Shown: piece by piece, positions 1 through 6,977 of the stretch
How positions within the stretch are numbered: position 1 is the first letter of the stretch
Layout: the number at the start of each line of letters is the position of its first letter
Assembly: GCA_002498725.1 (NCBI GenBank)
Contig: DAIJ01000010.1
Location: 77,442-91,040, forward strand
Origin: Euryarchaeota archaeon UBA23
GTDB taxonomy: Archaea > Thermoplasmatota > Poseidoniia > Poseidoniales > Thalassarchaeaceae
Direction of reading: 5' to 3'
Length of the DNA stretch: 13,599 bases
Position numbers and translations under genes: made by a program
Notes under the pieces: model-generated
The model's database searches: none
What the model was told of the DNA's origin: nothing
Seen by the model: only the letters and a program-made list of their open reading frames with translations

Positions 1-1
1 C

Positions 2-394
2 ATGTCAGACACATCACTAGTTGATGGTGCAGTAGCAACAAAGCCTGCGTCCGCAGTGCCAAATGAGCGCTCGATGGCTTTCGCAGCTGCTTGTGGTGCA
101 ATCCCTGACTGTGACAGCGGTATCTACACTGCTGAAGCATTTGATGCAATGATCATTATGGGATACGCATATTTCGCTGGCGCATCAAGCGCAGGTGGAG
201 TATCAATGACTCAGTTGATCGCTGCAACAGGCCAAGGCTTTGTTGGTGCATCTGGAGTACACAGTTTTGACGCTGCAGGAGATGTAGCCGGTAACGGATA
301 CTGCGTTGGTACATTCAACGTAGCCGCAGATGGCACAGTCTCTTTCGATTGTGACCGATATTGGTCACGCGATGGCGGCGTAGTAGACGCTTGA
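2..394 (+). CDS. Branched-chain amino-acid ABC transporter substrate-binding protein, C-terminal part (5' end outside window)
   Basis: This is the last ~130 residues of what looks like a LivK-type (periplasmic-binding fold type I) receptor, which would capture branched-chain or related amino acids outside the membrane and hand them to the permease encoded just downstream. The visible part has the typical C-terminal layout: a helix with the pattern YTAEAFDAMIIMGYA, a short helix MTQLIAATGQ, then the turn-strand unit GVHSFDAAGDVAGNGYCVGT. The open frame begins at the window edge, so the ATG at position 2 is probably internal and not the true start. Four cysteines (residues 31, 37, 101 and 117 of the visible part) could form two disulfides, which fits an exported protein. 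Codon use is more GC-rich than in the permease and ATPase genes, consistent with high expression. The family call rests on the C-terminal pattern plus the liv genes that follow. The exact ligand cannot be read. Confidence 0.8.
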   Translation: MSDTSLVDGAVATKPASAVPNERSMAFAAACGAIPDCDSGIYTAEAFDAMIIMGYAYFAGASSAGGVSMTQLIAATGQGFVGASGVHSFDAAGDVAGNGYCVGTFNVAADGTVSFDCDRYWSRDGGVVDA

Positions 395-425
395 TTTAGT
401 AATAAATCAGATCTGGGAACGTAAA

Positions 426-453
426 GCACCCCAGCGGGGAACCGCTGGGGTGC
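426..453 (+). terminator. Strong GC-rich hairpin with GNRA loop after the binding-protein gene
   Basis: A perfect 12-bp inverted repeat (GCACCCCAGCGG / CCGCTGGGGTGC) closes a GGAA loop, a GNRA-type tetraloop, 31 bases after the stop codon. The stem base runs into seven C residues (453-459), followed by a T-rich stretch (463-469). There is no U-run directly after the stem, so it is not a classical bacterial intrinsic terminator. It may be a 3'-end stabiliser or partial terminator that lets the binding protein be made in excess over the permease, with the T-rich tract as the actual archaeal stop signal. The hairpin itself is certain; its role is inferred. Confidence 0.75.
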
Positions 454-466
454 CCCCCCAACTTTT

Positions 467-484
467 ATTCAGTTAATTCTGAAT
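467..484. promoter_or_regulatory. Inverted repeat upstream of the permease gene, possible operator
   Basis: ATTCAG and CTGAAT form a 6-bp inverted repeat with a 6-base AT spacer, lying 32-49 bases before the livHM start codon. The position and dyad symmetry would suit a regulator of the Lrp/AsnC type, which commonly controls amino-acid transport in archaea, but the spacing differs from the known Lrp consensus. The same region carries T-rich tracts (463-469 and 495-502) that could serve as TATA-like elements. The repeat is seen; regulation is inferred. Confidence 0.3.
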
Positions 485-515
485 TTGAGTGATTGTTTAT
501 TTGGCGATGATATAG

Positions 516-3500
516 ATGAATTATTTCAGGTCAAATTTCAATAATCACTTATCCCCCCAAGGCCAAAGAAGATTGGCAATAGCCATGTTCCTAATTTTGG
601 ATTCTCTTCTTGGATTAAGGTATCAGAAAGGAACTCTGAATTTATTTGATTTCTTTGTGGGAAATGGAATACCGAATGATATGGTATGGCTCTTTCAAGT
701 TGTGATATCTCTTTCAGGCTCCTTCTTAATTATCAAGATCCTATTCGATGACCTACGAGAGAGTTGGGGACGTACAATAAGTATTCTTGTTTCTCCTTTG
801 TTTCTCTTACTAATGGTTTGGCTAACTCTTGATATGTTATTCAAGGGTCTTTCAAATGATGCAATTATCACTCTTGATTTAGTTTCAATTGGTGTTGGAA
901 CCCTAACTTGGTCATCCACATATCTTGCAATAGCAGTTGGTCTGACTCTAACTTACAAGGTGCAGCAGTATGGTAACTTTGCTCAATCTGAATTTTTTAT
1001 GATAGGTATGTACTTGTCAATAATCATGGTATTAACGGATCAATTCTTTCCTCTAGCTGATGCTCCTCGAGATGATGTTTTAGTATGGTCATTATTGATT
1101 ATTACTATAGTTTCGGCATTTGTATTAACTGGTATCTCTGGGATTATAATAGATCGTTTAGTCTATCGCGGATTCCGAAATAAGAAAGCATCGCCTCAAG
1201 TTATGATGATCGCATCGCTTGGTGTTGCATTAATTCTAAGGGCAATAGTGTACTTACGTTTTGGCGCTGGAAAGAAGATGTTTGAACCAGATGCAGATTG
1301 GCGCCTACCTTCTTTGCGTTGGGATATTCCCACTACTAAATTGAGAATGTATATCGGAGATCGTGGTATCGAAGATGGTTCTTCATACACTCTTAATTCC
1401 TGCGAAAATGGTGAACGAGTTACGGTTGAAGGAAGTAAACCAATGTTCGAAGTTTATGATTTGGCAACAAATTGTATTGATCAAGCAACAACAGGTTATG
1501 CTTACTACAAGGGCGCAATGCCAGCAGTAATATTTAGTTCAGTCATTCTCCTGTTAATTCTTCTAAATAAAACTAGACTAGGTCGCAGAATGCGAGCAGT
1601 TGCTGACAACCCCGAGCTCGCAGCATCAAGTGGCATCAATGTAGAGCGGGTTCAGATGACTAGCGCTTTCCTTTCTGCAGGTATTTCAGGAATGGCTGGG
1701 GCAATATTTGCCATGACGCTTCGCTTCACCCCTGAAACCGCCTTCACCCTCCTCCTTCCTTCCTTTGCTGTAATTGTTTTAGGAACGATCGGATCAATAC
1801 CCGGTGCCATAATTGGGTCAATCATTGTTGGTTTTGTTAGGGCTCTTTCATCTCCAGTTTTGATTGGAATAGGTCAACCACTTGGCCGATCCAATTACAC
1901 AGCTCTAGATGGTGTTATGCCCTACATTTTCTTAGTTGCGATTCTAATGATTATGCCTGAGGGTATTGGCGATGCATATGAAAAATGGAAAGTCAATCGT
2001 CTACGAAAACGTGCTGAAGAAAACCAATCCCCCTCTCCTAAGATAGGCGCAAGTCTTGCCTTTTCCCCTCTAGGTGCTTTAGGGTTTCATAACTTCCAAC
2101 AAAGGAGAGAGTCTCGTGGCCAATCCATGTTAATATTGACAATGGGTTCCTATTTGATAATGCGTCTTTCTAGATTTATAGGTAAGAATTCAATATCTAA
2201 AGATGCATGTTCTCTTGGTTGTCAGGAGAATGAAGGCATATCAAATAATCTCGAATTTATCACAGGAAGAGCTGATGGCACCCTTTCAATATCTGATGCG
2301 CCATTTAATGAATCAAATATTGCATCTCCCCCAAGTGATGTCGCTCCTTTCCTTCATGATAGTTGGATTGCAGATCAAATTGATTACATGAACCAGACTT
2401 GGTTTGATTTAATGAATATAGAAATGTTATTTCTCGAGATTATTACTGCAGTTGGAGATATAGTTTGGCCAGCCATTCCAATCATGGTTTGGCTAGTAGC
2501 AATTGCTGAGGGTGTGAACCTTGTGAAAGGACGTGATGATGATGTCCTAAAACCGATTTTCTCAAGAATGGAGAGTATCTCTATCCCAAGAGGAAGTATA
2601 ACTACACCTTCTTTATTTATTACAATTCAATCTAGAATCAATTCATTACCAATCCGAGTAAGGGCGAGTTTCGACGATGTAATTATCCGAACTAAGTCCT
2701 CTCTGTCATCTAAGAAGTCTCTTCAATCCCTAATTCATATATCTCCGTATGGCCGAGAGAGTCCTAAGGGATCTTGGATTCTTTTTGGATTCCTAATTTC
2801 ACTTCTGTTTGCATTCCTGGTCTGGTTGCCTGTAGCGGAACAAGATGGTATGCGATTCATCAAAGTACTCCAAGTTTCAAATGTGCTTGTGACTCTCTCA
2901 ATATTTGCTTTAATGGCATTCTCACTAAATCTCCACACGGGAGTAACTGGTATGGTAAACTTTGGAGTCATCTTTTTCGTAGGCATTGGGTCAATAGTAG
3001 TAGGTATCCTTTGCGCTCCAAAGGATTTGCATGGTTACGGATGGCCCGTAATTCCAGCAACTATGGTAGCAATTCTAATTTCAGCGGCCTTTGGTTGGCT
3101 TCTGGCTTATCCAACCGCAAGATTGCGTATGGACTATTTCGCAATTGTAACAATATCTCTAGGCGAAATTGTGAGAGTTTTACTTGCAGGTGAACCACTT
3201 CTACGTGCTGGATCATGGGGGTCTTCTATAGGAATTTCTCGATATACACTACCGGGTGAATCTTGGTGGTTCTGTGGTTTTGACGTACCAAATAAGACAC
3301 CTTTAGCAGGACCAGATGCAACTCTAGGAACAGCAGATGATATTATTCAGAAAATGACTCCAGGAGACTGCAAAGATGTAATTGAAATTAGTAGTCCGGC
3401 AAACTGGTTCGGTGATCTTCTTAGTCTTAGCGAACCCGCTCCATATATGATGCTTCTTGCCTTCATTGGAATTGTAGGCATGCTCCTGGTTTGGTTGATA

Positions 3501-4199
3501 TTAGACATTATACTCGCTTCACCTTGGGGAAGAATACTTCGCGCTATTAGAGAAGATGAAGAGGTGGCTCAACATCATGGTCATGATGTTCTAAATCACA
3601 AAGCCGCCAGCCTTGCTCTTGGCGCAGGTATTGCCGCCTTTGCAGGTGCTTTGTGGGCTTGGAAATTAACTGGATTTCAACCATCTCACATGGCCCCAGC
3701 ACGTTCTACATTTCTTGTTTGGGCGGCATTCATTATTGGAGGTAAGGCCAATAACAAGGGTATGGTAATTGGAGCATTCATCATAGTTCTGATGGAGTTT
3801 GTTTTCAACGTTCTAGTTGCAGGTCAAGGGTCTTCAGATCTTCCATTACATACAACTGCTGGAAATATAGATTCATTATTTACTTGGCTAGTTACAGAGT
3901 CTTGGGAAGTAGTTCAAGTATTCTTGTTGTTAGCATTATTGGGCTGGATCTTCGCAAACAATGGTTTGAAGGAATTGGGATTATCTGGAGCCATGATTTT
4001 TACATTTACAGGTTTATTCATGGGTCAACGTACAATTGATACTGTATTCATTACTGGCCTACAAGCAGATATGGCTTATGTCAAAGTATTACTAATTGGC
4101 TGTCTAATTCTTTTCTCTCTAAAATATAATCCGAAAGGCCTCCTACCAGAGGTCCCAAATCGCCCGGAAAGACCAACAGGTGGTGGAAATATTGAGTAA
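516..4199 (+). CDS. livHM: Fused LivH-LivM branched-chain amino-acid ABC transporter permease
   Basis: One uninterrupted 1227-residue frame contains both permease subunits of a HAAT-type ABC importer, which together form the membrane channel for amino acids delivered by the binding protein. In order: about three extra hydrophobic segments (residues ~18-110); a LivH domain (~125-500) with the hallmark GNFAQSEFFMIGMY and a later GRRMRAVADNPELAASSGIN loop that contacts the ATPase; a linker (~500-750) with possible membrane segments near 537-555 and 635-670; and a LivM domain (~752-1227) with LNLHTGVTGMVNFG, SLGEIVRVLL and the ATPase-facing RILRAIREDEEVAQHHGHDV. LivH has an insertion at ~255-335 with Cys296 and Cys320. 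LivM has one at ~905-975 with Cys920 and Cys952 and the turn GPDATLGTADD. LivH and LivM are normally separate proteins of roughly 300-450 residues, so both the fusion and the insertions are unusual. The stop overlaps livG, indicating co-translation. The substrate is inferred from the family. Confidence 0.9.
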   Translation: MNYFRSNFNNHLSPQGQRRLAIAMFLILDSLLGLRYQKGTLNLFDFFVGNGIPNDMVWLFQVVISLSGSFLIIKILFDDLRESWGRTISILVSPLFLLLMVWLTLDMLFKGLSNDAIITLDLVSIGVGTLTWSSTYLAIAVGLTLTYKVQQYGNFAQSEFFMIGMYLSIIMVLTDQFFPLADAPRDDVLVWSLLIITIVSAFVLTGISGIIIDRLVYRGFRNKKASPQVMMIASLGVALILRAIVYLRFGAGKKMFEPDADWRLPSLRWDIPTTKLRMYIGDRGIEDGSSYTLNSCENGERVTVEGSKPMFEVYDLATNCIDQATTGYAYYKGAMPAVIFSSVILLLILLNKTRLGRRMRAVADNPELAASSGINVERVQMTSAFLSAGISGMAGAIFAMTLRFTPETAFTLLLPSFAVIVLGTIGSIPGAIIGSIIVGFVRALSSPVLIGIGQPLGRSNYTALDGVMPYIFLVAILMIMPEGIGDAYEKWKVNRLRKRAEENQSPSPKIGASLAFSPLGALGFHNFQQRRESRGQSMLILTMGSYLIMRLSRFIGKNSISKDACSLGCQENEGISNNLEFITGRADGTLSISDAPFNESNIASPPSDVAPFLHDSWIADQIDYMNQTWFDLMNIEMLFLEIITAVGDIVWPAIPIMVWLVAIAEGVNLVKGRDDDVLKPIFSRMESISIPRGSITTPSLFITIQSRINSLPIRVRASFDDVIIRTKSSLSSKKSLQSLIHISPYGRESPKGSWILFGFLISLLFAFLVWLPVAEQDGMRFIKVLQVSNVLVTLSIFALMAFSLNLHTGVTGMVNFGVIFFVGIGSIVVGILCAPKDLHGYGWPVIPATMVAILISAAFGWLLAYPTARLRMDYFAIVTISLGEIVRVLLAGEPLLRAGSWGSSIGISRYTLPGESWWFCGFDVPNKTPLAGPDATLGTADDIIQKMTPGDCKDVIEISSPANWFGDLLSLSEPAPYMMLLAFIGIVGMLLVWLILDIILASPWGRILRAIREDEEVAQHHGHDVLNHKAASLALGAGIAAFAGALWAWKLTGFQPSHMAPARSTFLVWAAFIIGGKANNKGMVIGAFIIVLMEFVFNVLVAGQGSSDLPLHTTAGNIDSLFTWLVTESWEVVQVFLLLALLGWIFANNGLKELGLSGAMIFTFTGLFMGQRTIDTVFITGLQADMAYVKVLLIGCLILFSLKYNPKGLLPEVPNRPERPTGGGNIE
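4179..4186 (+). promoter_or_regulatory. Ribosome binding site supporting a TTG start for livG
   Basis: GGTGGTGG lies 5 bases before TTG at 4192 and partly matches the anti-Shine-Dalgarno sequence. The alternative GTG codons at 4180 and 4183 lie inside this motif and have no ribosome site of their own, which favours the TTG start overlapping the livHM stop. Confidence 0.4.
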
Positions 4200-4989
4200 T
4201 ACGATTCTAGAAGTAAAGAATTTGCGTAAGGAATTCGGAGGATTGGTTGCAGTAAAAGACGTATCATTTAGCGTCGAAGCCGGAGAATTCATAGGGCTTA
4301 TTGGTCCAAATGGTTGTGGCAAATCTACTACATTTAATTGCATCAGTGGGTTGCTCAAACAGACATCTGGAAAGGTCGAAATATTTGGTGAAGATGCATC
4401 AGAAATGAGGCCGGACGAAATTCAGAATCTTGGCTTTACTCGTACATTCCAGCACACACGTCTATGGCGTGAGATGACTGTTGTTGAGAATCTATTGGTA
4501 CCTCCTCGAAATCAATTCAAACCCAACTTAATCAGAGCTCTTTTTCAACCACATACTCGAGATGCAGAAAAACAACGCCTCATCCGTGCCTATGAAGTAT
4601 TAGATCAATTAGAAGTTCCTCATATGGCTCATAATATGGCAAGTGAACTTTCAGGAGGCCAATCTAAACTGGTAGATATTGGTAGGTCAATGATGGGAGA
4701 TCCACAACTTCTGCTTCTGGATGAACCAGTAGCAGGAGTAGCGGGCCCATTAGCCAACAAGATTTTCAATAATTTGCGGCGTTTGGTCGATGAAACAGGG
4801 ATTTCCGTATTGATTATAGAACATAATATGGATTTCATCCTTCGACAAGGCGTAGATAGGATTGTAGTTATGAATGAGGGAGAGGTATTGATGATGGGAA
4901 CTCCTGAAGAAGTTCGTAGTAATAGGGCGGTAATTGAGGCATACTTGGGTGCTGCTGGCGATGAGAATATTGGCGGTGAAAATGAATGA
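4192..4989 (+). CDS. livG: Branched-chain amino-acid ABC transporter ATPase LivG
   Basis: This is one of the two cytoplasmic ATPases that power the Liv importer. Counting from the TTG start at 4192, it has Walker A GPNGCGKST (~38-46), the Q-loop in FTRTFQHTRLW (Gln87), signature LSGGQ (~153-157), Walker B LLLLDE (~173-178) and the H-loop histidine (His211). The stretch FTRTFQHTRLWREMTVVENL is typical of LivG and separates it from LivF. After Walker B the sequence reads EPVAGVAGPL, where LivG more often has a Pro-containing EPAAGMNP. The start is uncertain: the longest frame begins at GTG 4180, but TTG 4192 has the better spaced ribosome site and overlaps the upstream stop by 8 bases. Its own stop overlaps the livF start in an ATGA arrangement, so the genes are translationally coupled. 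Function is secure by family; substrate range is inferred. Confidence 0.93.
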   Translation: MSNTILEVKNLRKEFGGLVAVKDVSFSVEAGEFIGLIGPNGCGKSTTFNCISGLLKQTSGKVEIFGEDASEMRPDEIQNLGFTRTFQHTRLWREMTVVENLLVPPRNQFKPNLIRALFQPHTRDAEKQRLIRAYEVLDQLEVPHMAHNMASELSGGQSKLVDIGRSMMGDPQLLLLDEPVAGVAGPLANKIFNNLRRLVDETGISVLIIEHNMDFILRQGVDRIVVMNEGEVLMMGTPEEVRSNRAVIEAYLGAAGDENIGGENE

Positions 4990-5702
4990 CTGAACGCATA
5001 TTGGACGTAAAAGGTCTCAACGGAGGATACGGTTCAGTTCAGATTCTATATGATATAGATCTCTACGTAGAAAAAGGAGAATTTGTGACTATAATAGGTC
5101 CAAATGGTTGTGGCAAATCGACTTTCATCAAGGCCATCTTTGGAATAGCTACACATTATTCCGGATCTGTAGAGCATGAAGGAGAAGAGGTATCTGGTTG
5201 GAGAACAGATCAACTGGTTAATCGTGGGATTTCTTATGTTCCACAAGTAAACAATGTATTTCCTTCATTAACTGTACACGAAAATCTTCAGATGGGAGGG
5301 AATCAATTGTCAAACAAAATTCTCAATGAAAGAATCGAGAGAGCATTGGCTATGTTCCCCGATCTTAGTGATCGGGTGCATGATTTGGCAGCATCATTAT
5401 CGGGCGGTGAACGTCAGATGCTTGCAATCTCGCGTGCTCTGATTTCAGATCCTAAGTTTCTTCTTTTGGATGAGCCAACAGCGGCATTATCTCCATTATA
5501 TCAACAACAAATAATAGAAAGAATTGACTCTCTTCGAGACGAAGGAATTACTGTCTTGATAGTTGAGCAAAATGCTAGATTGAGTCTAGCCAGATCGGAC
5601 AGAGGATATATTTTTGCAGGTGGAAAGGTAGTACACACAGGAGATGCAGAATACATTCTAACAGATCCAGAGATTGGCGAGTATTTCTTAGGATCACATT
5701 GA
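4986..5702 (+). CDS. livF: Branched-chain amino-acid ABC transporter ATPase LivF
   Basis: This is the second ATPase of the Liv importer, expected to pair with LivG under the fused permease. The 238 residues match the usual LivF length. Motifs: Walker A GPNGCGKST (38-46), Q-loop Gln87 in ISYVPQVNNVFPSLTVHENL, signature LSGGE (138-142), Walker B FLLLDE (158-163), and VEQN (193-196) where most ABC ATPases have a histidine, a change typical of LivF. The start ATG shares four bases (ATGA) with the livG stop. At the 3' end, nine bases overlap the convergent hydrolase gene on the other strand, so the transcripts of the two units must overlap. No terminator hairpin is seen after the stop. Confidence 0.95.
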   Translation: MTERILDVKGLNGGYGSVQILYDIDLYVEKGEFVTIIGPNGCGKSTFIKAIFGIATHYSGSVEHEGEEVSGWRTDQLVNRGISYVPQVNNVFPSLTVHENLQMGGNQLSNKILNERIERALAMFPDLSDRVHDLAASLSGGERQMLAISRALISDPKFLLLDEPTAALSPLYQQQIIERIDSLRDEGITVLIVEQNARLSLARSDRGYIFAGGKVVHTGDAEYILTDPEIGEYFLGSH

Positions 5703-6317
5703 TTTCATTTTAGAAATAGCCCTCTCTACTGCTAGTGGGATATAATGCAAAGAATTAGCAAGTCGATGTCCATCTTCAACTTCGATTAACTCGATTAAAT
5801 CATTTTCATTTACAATTTTATAGGAGTTGGAAATAGGAACAATATCATCCATATTACCGTGTATTATGACAGTAGGATGGTGCAATCTAGGCCACGACAT
5901 AATCTCTGCTTTTTCTATAAAATCCCATTTGAAAAAAATGTGTTTTTCCAAACCATGATGGAAATATTCTCTCGAATTTTTTTCTTTCCACTCACTAATA
6001 CCATCTTCTCCAATTACATTTCTAAAGTTTTCAGCAAGCCCAAATGCCGGAGCCATCAAGACTAGACATAAATCTCTGTCTTGCAACCTTTCAGATGCAT
6101 TCGCAATGGCTAATCCTCCATATGATGAACCCATAATAATCCTTAGATCTGGATTTGAATTTATGATATCAATTATAACATCGGTCTGATTTTTAATTGT
6201 CCAACCATTTGTACTCATAATTGGTGCAGTCACTTTCCATCCTAATTTTTCAATAATCCAACTCGGTTTAGAGCCGTTAGGGCTTCCTTCCAATCCATGT
6301 GCCCACAGAATATGCAT
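5694..6317 (-). CDS. YqiA-like alpha/beta hydrolase (putative esterase)
   Basis: A 207-residue cytoplasmic protein with the features of a small alpha/beta-fold hydrolase, closest in pattern to the YqiA/UPF0227 esterase group. The N-terminal strand and oxyanion region read ILWAHGLEGSPNGSK (residues 3-17). The nucleophile elbow is GSSYGG with Ser65. The acid is most likely Asp157 in HGNMDDIVP, and the catalytic histidine is His184 in VEDGHRL. The triad therefore looks complete. The cap between strands 6 and 7 (~95-145) is short and rich in charged and aromatic residues. The substrate cannot be deduced. It lies 15 bases downstream of the PCC-domain gene on the same strand, probably one transcript, and its 3' end overlaps that of livF by nine bases. 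No signal peptide is visible. Confidence 0.85.
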   Translation of the reverse strand: MHILWAHGLEGSPNGSKPSWIIEKLGWKVTAPIMSTNGWTIKNQTDVIIDIINSNPDLRIIMGSSYGGLAIANASERLQDRDLCLVLMAPAFGLAENFRNVIGEDGISEWKEKNSREYFHHGLEKHIFFKWDFIEKAEIMSWPRLHHPTVIIHGNMDDIVPISNSYKIVNENDLIELIEVEDGHRLANSLHYIPLAVERAISKMKSM

Positions 6318-6332
6318 ATTATCAGGCCATTT

Positions 6333-6761
6333 CTAGTCAAATTCCAGACCCAATAACTCAAGGTCAGCAAGAGGACAACGTGTCATGGTCGCGCGATCCA
6401 TTACTCTTATGTGGATTTCAGCGACAACATGAACTGTTGCTTGAAACAAATGACCAGCATGCACATTATTATCATCATCCGACCAGCAACAGTGTATATG
6501 GGTGAAAGCATCTCCTTTCTCCGTGCGAGCAATATTGCCGGAGAGACTTACTAATTCCGATGGGGCGTCTAAAGGTCGCCTCTGATATACTCCTTCAGCA
6601 TCCATGTATCCATATTGATTGTCACGAGTTCGTCCAATGCCGCTAGTGATGGCAGCCGCATCAAATCCAAGATCATCTGCTAGTTCCCGCAGGGATGCAT
6701 GGATTTCTTCACCGGGATCTAGTCTGACAAGAATATCACTTCCTGATCGTGTATGATCCAT
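6333..6761 (-). CDS. PCC/DUF296-domain protein
   Basis: A 142-residue protein that is essentially one PCC (DUF296) domain, the fold also found fused to AT-hooks in plant proteins. It shows the entry motif ILVRLDPGEEIHASLRELADD (split here at residues 10-30), the core ITSGIGRTRDNQYGYMD (39-54), VSLSGNIA (71-78), and the conserved histidine cluster His88, His90 and His104 in THIH...HAGHL, which binds a metal in characterised structures. The molecular role of stand-alone prokaryotic copies is not well established; no DNA-binding motif is seen. The frame stays open upstream to an ATG at 6923, which would add 54 basic residues unlike the family. I chose the ATG at 6759-6761 because the domain begins right there, the length is normal, and a TATA-like box lies about 30 bases before it. 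The downstream hydrolase gene is 15 bases away and probably co-transcribed. Confidence 0.85.
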   Translation of the reverse strand: MDHTRSGSDILVRLDPGEEIHASLRELADDLGFDAAAITSGIGRTRDNQYGYMDAEGVYQRRPLDAPSELVSLSGNIARTEKGDAFTHIHCCWSDDDNNVHAGHLFQATVHVVAEIHIRVMDRATMTRCPLADLELLGLEFD

Positions 6762-6788
6762 ATACTTCGTATCCCACTCATTGATTTC

Positions 6789-6796
6789 AATAAATC
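6789..6796 (-). promoter_or_regulatory. TATA-like box for the PCC-domain gene
   Basis: Read on the - strand, ATTTATTG is centred about 31 bases before the ATG at 6761. That is the spacing expected of an archaeal TATA box driving a leaderless or nearly leaderless transcript. It lies inside the longer alternative reading frame, so it also bears on the start choice. AT-rich boxes like this occur by chance, hence the modest confidence. Confidence 0.35.
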
Positions 6797-6977
6797 GCAA
6801 CCTAGGTTTCCTTTGTATTTGGCGTTTGAAGATATAATTTCCAGTGGAAGCCTTCAGTGATCCTTTTCGTAGCCCTAGTCTTGTTAATATTTCCAATGGA
6901 AATGTAGGGGTAGGATAATTCATCCAAGAAGTTCATTAACCGTATCGAATCACTTCAGTTGCCGGGCGGAATAATCT

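Noticed and set aside
426..453. A CRISPR repeat, given the perfect dyad and GC contrast
   Set aside because: Single copy, no spacers or further repeats, and no cas genes in the window.
2774..3193. A 139-codon open frame on the + strand inside livHM
   Set aside because: It is in another frame of the LivM domain, which has clear family motifs in the main frame; the product is Ser/Asn/Cys-rich and unlike any protein.
516..4199. livHM as two separate genes joined by a sequencing error
   Set aside because: The frame is open throughout, with no internal stop or frame change between the LivH and LivM domains, and the linker carries its own membrane-like segments. An assembly artefact cannot be fully excluded without reads.
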